Shown here: piece by piece, positions 25,001-37,199 of the stretch
Layout of the letters: each line of letters opens with the position of its first letter
Numbering within the stretch: position 1 is the stretch's first letter
Assembly (NCBI GenBank): GCA_027579435.1
Contig: JANBPK010000862.1
Location: 59,711-123,710, forward strand
Source of the DNA: Candolleomyces eurysporus
Taxonomy: Eukaryota; Basidiomycota; Agaricomycetes; Agaricales; Psathyrellaceae
Reading direction: 5' to 3'
DNA: 64,000 nt
Notes under the pieces: generated by a model
Seen by the model: only the letters and a program-made list of their open reading frames with translations
Told to the model about the DNA's origin: nothing
Database searches by the model: none
Position numbers and translations under genes: made by a program

Positions 25001-26003
25001 GGCGCCGGTTACTCCGGAGCAGGAGGAAGAGCTTAACCGGCTGCCTCCCATTATTGCGAGCGACCGAGAGTGGAGATCCTGGAAGGCGAGGAATGACAGC
25101 TTGATTGTGGACTACTTCCAAGGGCAATTCCGGAGTAAGCTACAGTGTCTAACTTGCAAGAAGGTAATTAAACTCCTTGAATTTTCTGGTTTTATCTGAA
25201 GCTCTAATTGTTGTTTGTTTTTAGACCTCGACAACGTATAACGTCTTCTCGATCCTTCAACTTCCCATCCCATACGGTCGAAGCTCGAAAGTGTCCATCG
25301 GCCAGTGCTTGAACGCTCTATTCAACGACGAGATTCTTGAGAAAGACGATGCGTGGTATGTCTTATCTCCACATCTCTTCGCATTTTTTCTCCAGTTATT
25401 TACTACTTACACCCAGGGACTGCCCACAATGTAAAACTAAACGTCGCGCCTCCAAAACCCTTTCACTCGCCCGTCTCCCACCCATTCTCCTCATCCACTT
25501 CAAGCGGTTCGAAGCCAACGGCCGGTTCTCTGACAAAGTTGATACCTTTGTCGAGTTCCCTATGAAGGGGTTGGATCTGACGAATTATATGCCACCACCC
25601 TTACCCCCTGGAGCGGACCAGTCAGAGTTGAACGGGGGATTGCCGATGTCGACTGATGATCCCCGGACACAGTTGCCTCCGTATCGGTATGATTTGTATG
25701 GTGTTACGAATCATTATGGGAATCTGAGTAGTGGGCACTGTGCGTCTTGTCTTTCCCTTTTCGATCTGTTTCGGGCCTGGAGCTGATTGCGTGTCTGTCT
25801 TTTTCGTTGGACAGATACCGCGTACATCGCATCGAGAGGTGGATGGCTACTTTGCGACGATAGTAGCGTTAAGCCTTGCGACCCCAAGCAAGTTGTTGTG
25901 AGTTCCCTTCCATTCCTCTGGTTGCGAGTGATGGTGCTGACGTATTTGGATTTAGAACCAAAAAGCATACGTACTTTTCTACAAACGCGTTCGAGCTTCA
26001 TAG
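22031..26003 (+). CDS. Ubiquitin-specific protease, USP8/Doa4-like
   Basis: Thirteen exons (first 22031-22088, second 22133-22422, last 25956-26003) close in frame to 1101 residues. Order: USP8-dimerisation/MIT-like helices (IAEIKAKAKERVHKEG ... NLKGALSSYIMAAGLM), a rhodanese-like domain (NVLLIDVRNREDFNREHI ... MMLVGGLDAWKKEFG), a long Pro/Ser-rich linker, then the USP core. The Cys box is GLKNLGNTCYMNAPIQCL, two CxxC pairs (CLTC, CPQC) make the zinc ribbon, and the His box is GNLSSGHYTAYI, with the catalytic His split by an intron at 25739/25815. Family enzymes cleave ubiquitin from endosomal cargo and are linked to ESCRT. The rhodanese part has no visible active-site Cys loop, as in USP8/Doa4, so it is probably a binding module. 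Confidence 0.92.
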
Positions 26004-26669
26004 ACACTACATATCATGATATCCATCTATTCTTCTCTCCGTGGATTATTTATTGCGCTTGGCCAACTCCCTCATGCAGGCACCTTCTCTTTCACGCCTC
26101 CCGCCCTACACAATGGCCGCGCACTACAGCCTGCATACAGCACACATACCTTATTCTGTTTATTTCATTTTCACTGGTAACGACTCGGATCTGTCTTGTG
26201 TAACCATCCTTCTTTCAGCAGGTTCCTCCTTTATTTTCTACGGAACCCCATCTGCTGTTGCTATTCCCAGCTTGCTTGCTGTAATGTTTCCCCGCCTAAC
26301 CACTCGTATTGTATAACGAGCCCAGTTTGGCAGGAATTTTCTGCCCACCGTCGGCGCCCGATTGGACGGATTCTCGTTGGACCGTTGGAGATGGGTATCT
26401 TCTACTGTACTAGTACAAGTGTAAACATTCGAACGCTCCTGTTTCACGTCAACGGAAGCTCGAGAGATGCAGCATCCGGACAGCCGGTCTCGTACAACAA
26501 TGACAAATGAACATCACAACTGCTACTGCTCAGCGCTCAACGACCAAGAGGCGGTTCTCTCCTGTTTGTTTAGAGGTGGTATACAGTGAAAAACTACTAC
26601 TACGAATATCTATTATCTGCGTGTCCATCATCAGACCCGAAAATAAAAAAAGTACACTTGGCCCAGTGC
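26004..26669. other. Convergent 3' region between the deubiquitinase and Snt2-like genes
   Basis: Two genes converge here, so this should hold both 3' UTRs. No supported gene; short open frames only. Confidence 0.45.
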
Positions 26670-29600
26670 TCAGGAAACCATCATCCCCATCGCCTTCCCG
26701 TTCATTTCATTCGTCTCAAAATGGCATCGATGGCATAACCAAGATGGCGATACGCTGCTATTATCTATCCGATAGAAAGCGGGAGAGAACTGCGACTTGC
26801 ATCGAGAACATTCCGGGTCTGGGTTTCCGGGATCCGGTGTGGATGCAACGCTGCCGTTGGTTTCACCACCATTGCGTATGTTGAGGATGTTGTCGAGCCG
26901 TCGGGCTTTACGGAGTAGACCGTGAGCGTTGGACGGTGCTTGTTTATAGGCTTGGCAGTACACTTGGAGTGCCGTCTGGATAAAAAAAAAGGTGGGTTTC
27001 GTCAGATGAATTGTACGAGTAGGAAAGGGTGATTATGTACTCACCTCGCCACCCTCGTTGGTTTCGCAAATATCGTAAATATCTCGCTTGGAGCGGTCAT
27101 GTTCCTTGCAAGAGACAATCGCGTTCATACAGCCTGATTCGCCCTTGAAGGTGGTCGTGATAGTCGTATCTCTCCTGCTGCTCTTCACCTATGATTCGAT
27201 ACCTGTCAGCAAGGAATGTTGTAGGAACAAATGAAATTGACGCACAGGTTGAATCTCAAACCCAAATTTGTGTCCCTGCTTCCAAGCGCACGAAATATGG
27301 AACTCCTTCGAACAGTCGTTGCATTTGACCACAGCGCCCTCGACTTCTCCACACAAACAGCATTTCTACAGGAGTAAAAACAAGTGAGAATGCTAGCTCT
27401 TTTCGGAAATGGGTCGGGCTGAAACAATTACTGACCGTTGTCCATCGATGTCGAGTGATTGTGCTCAAGCCTTCGACTAATCGGAGTCGAGAAGCATCCG
27501 TAAAAGTGAGTTCAGGCGAAAACACGGCGCAGAGAATATGCGTCCATCCTTGCCCTTCGGTAGGTTTGCAAGCACGGAGTAACGTATCTGCAGGGGGCCA
27601 TGGCTTAATCCGCCGTTCTTCTGGGCCGGCTCTTGGGCATAATAGACAATCGTGGTTCTAACAAATATAATGTGTCAGGCGAATTGTACGGATATAATCT
27701 GAAAGGAGCAGGAATGTGAACGACGTACGATCGAAGCCTCCAGCGTCTCTTCGTTCTCACACAATTCGCAGGTCCAGTTCTCCACGGATGTTGGGTCAAC
27801 GATGGCACCGACCGATCCTGCGTGTGCTTTAAATTGGCATTGTTTGCATCGTAGCACCTTGCCTAATGGCCCTTGCTTGGAGCATGCGAGACATTTAACT
27901 TGGGGCGCAGCTGAGGGAGCGGGGGGNCGGTGTAGATTGAACGGAGGCAGATGTCTGAATATGGCGAAAAAGCAACAATTCTTTAGTTTCCTCAACTGAC
28001 GGTAGAAAAATCACGTGAACTCACCCTTGCTCGTTTCGAACTAGGCCCAGCAAGAGGAGTACCTTCCCTCTTTTCAATAGCCTTGGATTTCGATGTGGGG
28101 ACAGACTCTTCACGGACAGGTCGAACGTTGAGATCAGCATACTTCCGCCAGTTCGTACCGCAATTGTCGCAGAGAATGTTCGTTGGGAGGCCTTTAGGCG
28201 CCTTCCACCAAGTAGTAGACTCTCTTGTCCGGCAAGCACCACAACTCGGCGATTTCGATGGTTGGGCGACTATGGAGCCTTCGTCATCGGACAGGCCAAC
28301 ATGAAGTCCGCCACTTCGTTCAGCCTCGTTAACGTATTGTCGATTCACGGGTTTGGGTGGAGGGCCTTTCGTCCTGAGGCGTTTATTCTCTTCTTTCAGT
28401 TTTGTGCTGAGGGTCGCGATTAGCTGAAGGGGCAAGAAACTTTTTTGAGAAGAATACGCACTTCTTCCAATGTCCATAGAACCGAACGATTTCAGGCATG
28501 GATCTATGATGCACTTCATCTCGAGCTGCACGTAGTTCTGGTCCGTGTAACGCTATAGCATCCTCAAATGCCACCACCTCCTCATGTCCAAAAGCTTTAT
28601 CTGTGTACGCCGTCTCGAATTTCTTCCACTTGGGGAAAATTATCAGGATCTTGCGCAAATAATAATGGCATAGGCATGGTAACAAACTTTTTCAAGCCTC
28701 ATTCCAGATTTCATGTTGACCGATGTGAACGGTCGTGCCGCGAGTGCTGCATCTGAGAAACGGCGGATGACTTCTGTCAACCAATCGACGCTGCTAGCCA
28801 CGACTGGATCTCTGGTCAAGCTTTTCTTGCATGACTCCACTGTAACAGGGGTCAGGTTGACTATTGCGGCTAAAGCCATTTATCTTACCTTCGGCAACTA
28901 TCGGACAGAAGATTGTCAGTCTCACACCCAATGGCAGATGAGCAAACCCATACCTTCTGCGTCTGTCAGAGAATTGATAACACCCAGAACCTCAACGGTG
29001 GAATCGCCTCCCCGTTCTTCGATATCTATGTATTTGATGAGGTACAGCCTTTGCGATAGGCCGATTGCACGCACCGGGGGGATAATTGTACGGATCTGGG
29101 GCAGGGGGTACGGTGGCTTGGTATTTCGGACCCTGTCGGGTGGCGGCCCGAGGGAAGATGAGATCCTCTTCATCTGAAATTAATTTCAGTAACGCTGTTC
29201 ACTCAACAGCACAAGCTGTTTCATACCCAGTGTGTCTTCAGCCACGGTGTGTTGTCTGAATGTCCTCTGAATATGTATTTCATCGGCGGACAGGTAAAGG
29301 CGATGTGCTTACCCAAAGTAGCGGAAAGGCCACAGCTTGAAGTGCTTCACGGGAAAGTTCTCTTCCTTCTCTGCGAGAGATTTGTCTTTTCTAGGACGAC
29401 CGCGTCCACGCGCAGGTGGAGCATTCGATTTGAGCGCTTTTGGTCCAGCCGAGACTATGTGTCGGACGTCGTGGCTGTCTACTTCTTCCTCGTGTCTCCT
29501 CGAGCAAGGGGCACAAGTCCATCCATATCCACGGGTTGGCTTCGCGAGCAAAGGAGGCTGCACGCATCGCATATGGAAGTATCGTTTACACCGGTCGCAT

Positions 29601-30368
29601 TGAACCGTGTCAGGGCTATACGTAATGCTCAGGAGAGCTATTACAGGCGATGGCATGGCGATGGCTTACCTTGGACACCAGCCTTGGCAGTTATCACAGA
29701 GACGCATATGGTCTGTGAGGTCAGGTATAATCTCCTTCTCTGCCACGACATACTCGTAGCGCGAGATGAGGACTTCGCGAATATTGTCGGGAACTGTATC
29801 ATGGATTTTTTGAGAAAATCCGAATTATTCCTAAAAAGGGAAACGAAACCTAAATGTACTCACGATTCCGCACATCACGAGCAGGGATAACTTCGAACTC
29901 TTTCTTGATGTAAGGATCGAAGAGCCTGTTGAAGTAGAACCTATCTGGTCGTTTCTTCCACCCAGACAAATCAGATATTTTGTCTCGATGTACCACGTGG
30001 CACTTGGCACGAAGCTGATTGATGTCGCATACTTCCGAATAAATGGCCGCCAGAAGTAAACGGGAGTCTGCAACGGGGCGGTCGCTCACATCGCTGGGAC
30101 GATAATACCAAGCCAGTCGGACTCGGGTGTAGACGTAATTTTTGCCCTCCTCTCCTTTGGGAGCGTCTGCAGGGGGTAAGAACTGCATGATTCGTCCCAC
30201 GGAGTACGGCGTGCCGTCACGAGCGTCCCAACTCGGGGAACAGTAGACGTGGTCTAGAAAATATGAATGATATCGTCAGGGAACGTTGAGAGGATTTAGA
30301 GACTGATTATTACCATTGACTTTGACAAGGTCGCCGTTTTTGAGATATACAGGGACATCCTCGGACAT
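26670..30368 (-). CDS. Snt2-like chromatin reader: BAH, PHD, SANT, GATA zinc finger, extended PHD
   Basis: Read on the minus strand from the ATG at 30368 through about a dozen exons. A BAH domain (DHVYCSPSWDARDGTPY ... YVYTRVRLAWYYRP ... FDPYIKKEFEVIP) is followed by a PHD finger (CDNCQGWCP ... CDRCKRYFHMRCV ... WTCAPC) and a linker EEDLIFPRAATRQGPKY. An ELM2-like stretch and a SANT domain (EDAIALHGPELRA ... MPEIVRFYGHWK) come next, then a GATA-type finger (CGAC..TTWWKAP..CDNC). The C-terminal extended PHD has CLLC ... GWTHILCAVFSPEL ... CCLCG ... FHISCAWKQG. This is the architecture of fungal Snt2, which reads histone H3 tails and works with Ecm5/Rpd3 in yeast or Lid2 in S. pombe. One ambiguous base (27927) lies in a G run inside the coding region. 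Confidence 0.9.
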
Positions 30369-31867
30369 GGCTGATGAGGCTAGACGAGCTGAGCTCGAAA
30401 TCTGATCTGAAATAAGAGAAAAAATACTAACGAAGAAAATAAACGAGAGGAATAAGAGGATATAGACAGCTGGCGGGTGCTCAGAATATTTCTGGCGTGT
30501 AGAGCGAGGGATTAAAGGAGATGAGCGCCAGATTCCAGGGGAGAAGGTGGAAGAGAGGAAACAAGAGGTGATAATTGAAACTCCGATGGGATGAACATAC
30601 AAATCAAGGCAAGGACCCTAATATCCCCCACCCGGGACGTACCCATCATGCCGCGAATCTTCAGTACCCAGCTACTAAAATAAATGAAGGGCGACTTCCA
30701 AACGTGATGCACAAAGCTCCTGCGTCAGCCTAGCTCCTGTATAAATAAGGTAAATCGTGGATGAGGCTAGCGTTGCCACCCAGGTGTTCCGAGCGTGTGC
30801 CACACCCCTGGCCTGAGCAGCGTGATACCCATCCTCCTCAAAATATCTACGGCAGTTCTAGCCATCGTGTCTCATCGCATGAAACGAGGTTGCGAGGTTT
30901 CCATTGCCACTGTTGAAGTCTCCAACGGGCTGACGCGGTCAGCTGCGCATGGAAGGGAAGGTTGGAGCCAAAACTTCGGTTTTCCTCAACAAAGGTAGCC
31001 TATCTGTTCAATCGATGAGAAATATTCACATCGTCGACTCTCGCAACATTTCAAGGCCCCCGTTTCCTCGATGTCAAATTAGAACCCGTTCGTCGTCTGG
31101 AGTGGCAGGAGCGCCCTTTGATCGGTCACTCCGAGTCCCAGCCCCGCCCAGACACTGGGTACAGCTTGGGCCGCTGAACAAGGCACCTTCTGAAAATTGC
31201 ACTTCCAGCGAGTGCTGATTCTTCATTTTACGTCCAGCCTCAAGCCTCGGGCTCTCAGAGTTCTGAGCTTCTCGACGAATGAATTCTCTTTTCTGGTTAC
31301 CTACACTGGTGCCGGAGTGATGGGTGATCAGATCGGCCGGCTGCCCCGCTCTGCTCATCTGCGCGCCTCCTCCTAGTCCCCGACTACGTGGGCGCCTGGA
31401 TGGTAGACGTGTTTGGGCTTACAATTCTCCGGAGGTGTAAAAGGTAGCGAATGCATTTTCTCCGCGGTCAAAAGGCAGACTATACGATTCACCAAGGTTA
31501 ATCATTGCCCCGGGTGTTGGTGTGGAGCTCTGGGTCCGAATGTTAGTGCAAACTTGGAAAGGCAGCACTCGGAAATAGAACAGAACGCAGCTTTTCGAGA
31601 GCCATGGCATACCTGCAGCCTCATGAATATCTTCATGATAAAGGCACCCGTTGACCTCAAAATAACCGTCATACATGTTCAGGTGATTCCGTGCTCAGAG
31701 ACCGATCATGATGGCTCTTACCACTTGGGTGACTTGGGCTTGGCTTTGAAAGCAACTTTCCCTCCATCCACAAGCTTTGCCAGCACCTGGTTCCAGTCCC
31801 CCCGGACGTCCACCATTGCTCATATACCCTCGACATACCCCGGCCCCTGCATAGGGCGCTCGTTTCG
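30369..31867. other. 1.5-kb intergenic region
   Basis: No supported gene. A TATAAATA element lies near 30738 on the plus strand, with no coding frame directly behind it. Longer open frames (for example 31413-31871 plus) have no motif. It separates divergent genes (Snt2-like minus, histidine kinase plus), so it should contain both promoters. Confidence 0.4.
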
Positions 31868-34800
31868 ATGACGCCTTGGCTAGTGCGGCCTTCAAGCGGT
31901 CGCAAGACCGTGCATGAGTGGGCAGATGAAGTCGCTTCCGTCGGTATGCAAGAGAAGTCGTCCAACGGCCAGTCAGCATCCAGCAGAGGAACCCGTCACA
32001 CCGCGTCATCCACAGTCGTTGAAGAGTCTTCAGGGTTGCCGGTTCCCGCTGTTCAGTCCGACCGATACTCAATCAGCCATCGGAAACGCAAAACAGCGCG
32101 GTTTGGGAGGTTGAAGACCTTGTGGGTCGAGTTCAAGACTCGCTTAGGCACAGGCTCGGCGCCGTCGTCCAGCTCTGTGCACGATGAGAGCGCGGTGGAT
32201 AGTGCTTGTTTGCCAAGAAGGGAGTCTGTGTACGACGACGATACCGTAGACGAAGTGGTAGTGGATCGTGTCTGGTCAGAGGAGTTTCACTCAACGCCCT
32301 CGCACTCGGACCCCGAAGATGTGACCAAGTCCAAGTCTGGAAGCAACCAACATCCGGCCGTTCTTAGCGACAGCGCCAGCACCATTGAAGACCCCTTGTG
32401 GGACCGCAACGGCGTCCTCATCTTCCTCAGGTACCGAGTATGGCGGTTGCTCATGGAGATTTTCAGCTCTCGGTTTGAGGACGAAAAGAAGGAAGCGCAC
32501 TATCGACAGGTGCGTATCATCTTACTGTTGATGTTCCTGGCTCATGAGAAACCCCAGGAGGAGTGGTATATCAAGAAGTCGCTGGCCGTTGTCACTTCAA
32601 TATGGTTGATTATCAGTTGGGTCATAGGATGTGCCCTCAGCAAACTACCCAGCAGAACATTCAGCATCGGCGACAATATATTCTTCTTCGCAGTAAGTAC
32701 TCCAAACCGGCATCTAACCTCATGTTCAGAAGGCTAAACGGACCCTAGGTTGCTTCTGTCTTCACAATCCCCCTGATGTACGCTAACCTGACTGCCTCCT
32801 CCATTGTGTCGTCATTGACATGTGCTCGACAGCGTGATGGTCATCTATGACTGGCCTCGAGATCGCCCCCACATTTACCAGGTGATGGTGCTCTGCGCCG
32901 TTTGGTCCTGGTCCTTCTATAACATCATCTACATGCGGGCGTGTGGCTACTACACGCCAGGGAACCATCAAAATCCAGAGCGCTGCGAAGGCCGAGACTT
33001 CATGGCTACGTTCTACTATGCCACGGCCTTACAGACCATCGGTTTGTTTGGTCTGAAGATGAATCGGTTCCCTGCAGCGATTGGGGCGCTAAGCTGGTTC
33101 TTGTTCTCCTGTATTGTGATCATCCCGGTGCGACCGACATGGATACGAGGTAAGTCCTGGCTTGGCTTTCTTGGAGAGTGGCACATCGAACTAATTGATT
33201 CCCAGTCATGCTCAACTTTTTCATATTCCATGCCTGTAAGGAACTCCCTCCCTTCGTACCCCCGCCAAGTCTAATTTTTCCGGGATAGTCCTCATCTATG
33301 TGCACTACATGCGAGAGCTGGTATGTTTCCTCCTTTCAACCTTCATTCTCCGTCTTCTCACCACTATTAGTCCGAGCGACGACTGTATACACTTCGCGAT
33401 CAGCTGAAGATACAGTTTAAGGTGAGTTTCCGAGGTTGGGGCAATTGAGTCTTTCATTTGACCTTATCTATCCCCAGGCAACCCAGAAAGCTCAGATCAA
33501 CGAACGTAAGGCATCCGACTCGAAGCGACGTCTGACATCGTAAGCATCACATTGTCCTTATGCCCCTATGACAGAATGAACTAACGGGACAATCAAATCC
33601 AGCTACGTGTTCCATGATGAGTATTCTGACAGTTGTAAGCTATGTACCAGGCTTGCTGACTTTCTAAGCACAGGTCCGAGTTCCCTTGAACACAGCCCGT
33701 GAGTACTTGGCCCTCCTTCTTTGCAACGCATAAGATCCGGTTCGTCCGGATTCACTGACTGACTCCTGTCCTTGGCTGCGGCGTCTTCTTTGTTCACAGT
33801 GCTTGCGGTACAGAATATGGCAGCCTCAGGGACGGTGGCTCAGAAACAGGAGATCGAGTTTACGGCTCTAAAAGGGAGCTTGACGATGATGTCAAAAGGT
33901 ACCTATGACGTCTGCTTCTCATCAACTAATTTCCGGAAATTAAACGCCCGCTAACCTTGTTTTTTCCCTTCGCCTCGTGCAACGCAGTGTTGAATGATGT
34001 TCTAGACTTGTGCGTTTGCCTCGTTGCTTGCTTTTTGAGATGTGTTTGCTGATGGATTACTATATAGCAATCGGCTGGATAGTGGGAAGTTTGAATCTGC
34101 GTCCAAGGTGGGTTTCCATCGTCCCCTCTGAAGGTTGCGAGTTACTGATTGTTGTCTGGGCGTGATAGCCATATCCTTTCCACCATGTCATGCGATCATT
34201 GCTTAAACCCCTTCGCTTAAACACAGATGCGAAGGGGCTGCAATTCGAAACGTACCTCGATCCCAATATCGATAAGGTCCGTGCTCCATCCATCCCTGCG
34301 GTGCTCCGTGGCCTCAACCCTCTTGAATTTAGCTTGCTCGGAGGCTTGCATACGAAGCCTTGGGTCAATCACGGGAGACTATCCGAAAACACATCCTTGA
34401 CAACCCGGATGTCGATGGGGTAGTCACGGGAGACGAAGCTCGGCTACAACAGATCGTCAACAACCTTGCCACCAACGCATGCAAGTTCACCCCTGCTGGC
34501 GGGAAGATTACCATCAAGACGAAGTTGGTCCTTCCGAGGATTGGGGATGACGAGGATCCGTTGGATGTCATTTTCGGATATGAGTCGCCCACTCACCAGC
34601 AACACCAGAATAGTAGCGGTAGCACCGCCACGGGAGGGGGAGCAGGAGCAAATGGGAATGGCGTAGCAGCGGATGGTCAGCAGACCCTCTCCCCGCCACC
34701 GCCGCTGTCGCATCGGCCGTTGTCTGCGGATTACCTGTCCCAGCATAATTTCCATACGTCTGAAGGCAAGAGATCATTGGAGCATATTGTTGTCAGGATT

Positions 34801-36737
34801 GAGGTTTCGGATACGGGATGTGGCATCAAGATGAGGGATATGATGCAGAATAAGCTGTTCTGTGAGTGCTTCCTTTGGATCATAGCGCGAAGGAGAAGAA
34901 ACTGAATGTTTTTGACCTTGTTTAGCTGCATTTAATCAAACCGAACAAGGAATTCAGCAGGGTGAGTCAAAGTGTCTTTTTGTTTTGCTTTGTGTGCATT
35001 TTTCTGATATCCGTCTCTGTCTGGCTGTGATTTACTTACACTTGTATACAGGTGGCAAAGGAACCGGACTCGGACTTGCGCTCGTCAGGCAAATCGTCAA
35101 GGTCTCCGGTGGTCGGCTTGGTGTCAAGTCCAAGCAGAATGAGGGGTCGACGTTCTGGGTTGAGCTTCCACTCGGTGTGGGTAAGCGAACACTCCAGACC
35201 GGACCTGCGAGTGTGGGTCTCGGTGCGTCTACGCCCCCGTCGGAGACTTCGCGTGCGCGGGCGGATATGAGGATTGTCTCGCCTCCTGGGCTTTTTGAGA
35301 TGAATGACCATCATCATCGACCCCATAATTACCACCGCCATAGCCAAAAATCGCGTTCCGAGGCGCACCATGAACATCAGCCGTTTTATACTTTGATGGA
35401 GCAGGGTGAGTTTTTTTTTCCTTCTCGGAGGGAAGAGGCTCTTTGGCTGATATGGTTATGGAAAAATTTAGGTGGAGTGGTAGATCCGAAGTCGAGGAAC
35501 AATGACAGTCAGCAGTCTCCTGCCGTGGCATACGGATCGCCACCGCACGTTTCTTCGGACGATACAGTACCCCTTGTCCATGGAGGTGCACCTGGGGAAG
35601 TCGAACGACAATTATCGTTGTCCTCACCGCCGCCTGTGTACCGCCAATACAGCGATCCGGAGACCGTGCCCCTGCCAGAGCCACGGATATCGGAGGACTT
35701 GGAACTTGGACAGTTGACGCCGACGAGCCATCCAAATCCAGCTGCACAAGGTGCTAGACCAACCTACGTTGCCCTGCCTAGTCCGCGCTCGTTCTCTAGT
35801 CACTCGATAGAGAACCAGCCCCCAGCAACGACGTCGACTTGGCAGACGTCTACGACAGGCTCCTCGGCAAATGCGTCTTCGCCTATGACTGCGTTTGACG
35901 CTTGCTTTACGCATGGGAGCCCTGCGTCGTCGAATGCTGCTGTGAACGTCGAATACGGGCTTAACGTGCTTGTTGTTGATGACGACTTTTTGACGAGGGC
36001 GTTAATGACGAGGATCCTAACGAGACTCGGGTGTAAGGTGACGACGGCGGAGAATGGGGAAATGGCGATTGACCTGATTTTGGGGAAGAAGGGGTATGGA
36101 GCGGGTGCTTCGACTCCTGGGAGGGAGATTGAAGTTGAGTTGGGGAGGACAGGGCCAGAGAGTTCGGTTGAGCATTTGGTCCAGAGTCTTGGGCCTGTAC
36201 CTCAGGAGATCAAGTTTGCGGTGGTGTTTTTGGATAATCAGATGCCCGTTATGTCGGGTGTGAAGGCTGTGGAGAGGTTGAGGGACTTGGGTAGGAAAGA
36301 CTTTGTTGTTGGGGTGACTGGTAATGCGCTGTTGAGCGGTAGGTGTTTTGCTGTTTGCGACTTTGATCTATTGGCTGATTGGATTGTTACTACAGACCAA
36401 AACGAGTACCTTTCGGCCGGTGCGGACAGGTAAGAGAGTTTTAGCTCTCTCTCTCTCTAGGTTGTGGTGCTAAGCTCTTGCTTCTTTTAGAATCCTAACA
36501 AAACCTGTGCTTGAGCGTAGCTTGCGGGAGATCCTCACCGTGGCGGAAGAACGCAGAAAGTCAATCATGAAAGACGCTCGGTCATCACTGAACGACTCTC
36601 CATCCTCAAGTAGTCATCCAAAAGACTCTTTCAAGTCACCTGATTCTAATATCAGTCATCCATTGTTGCCAGAAGGAGGCGGTGAACCTTTATCAACGAC
36701 CCCTTGGCCACCATCCAAGGGCCACCACCCATCATAG
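31868..36737 (+). CDS. Membrane-bound hybrid histidine kinase
   Basis: A long Ser-rich N-terminus is followed by about six hydrophobic segments (SLAVVTSIWLIISWVIGCAL, IFFFAVASVFTIPLIV, YQVMVLCAVWSWSFYNIIYM and others to about 33310). A short coiled linker leads to the H-box (SYVFH, His codon 33613-33615; VPLNTALLAVQNM after an intron). The ATPase domain has the N-box RLQQIVNNLATNACKF, G1 SDTGCGI and G2 GTGLGLALVRQIV. A Ser/Pro-rich linker leads to a C-terminal receiver with VLVVDDD, the phospho-Asp in FLDNQMPVMSG, GVTGNAL and LTKP. It would autophosphorylate and signal through an HPt protein to the Hog-type MAPK branch or other regulators; the stimulus is unknown. The splice donor directly after the H-box His is not canonical (see findings). 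Roughly 1250-1300 residues. Confidence 0.88.
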
Positions 36738-37199
36738 TAATGTGATGGGTTGACGTCGTATTATGCTTTTTAGTTTCCCTTTACGATTGCTTTCGCTCTT
36801 TTGATTTTGTATCATTATTTCTCAACCTCGTACTGTATCATTCCATTCTATTATTGACTTGGTTCTGCTGACATTTACATGGACCATGCATCCCTTCAGT
36901 TTCACCATCTTTCCCATTTTTTTTTTTTTTCGAGCACCCTAGCATTGACGACACACGTACAACGTTTTGCGACGGTAGTAGGGCAACACATGCATTGTAT
37001 CGTAATATAATAGACGGTTATAGTGGTAGTAGAGAATTGAATACAAGCCAGAATTTTCGAACAAGGACATTAATTGCGCGAGCCATGACCAAACTCGGAC
37101 AATGCCGAAAGAGGTAGGGGGTCGGGCCTGGGGTGACTGTTGGCTCAGGCTTTCACACTCTCCACCCGACCACATTCTCCCCCTCATTGACTGACGGCT
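36738..37199. other. Intergenic region with T tract
   Basis: Holds the 3' end of the histidine kinase gene and the promoter of the Ran-binding protein gene. A T tract at about 36916-36930 may mark a 3' processing region. No gene is seen. Confidence 0.4.
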
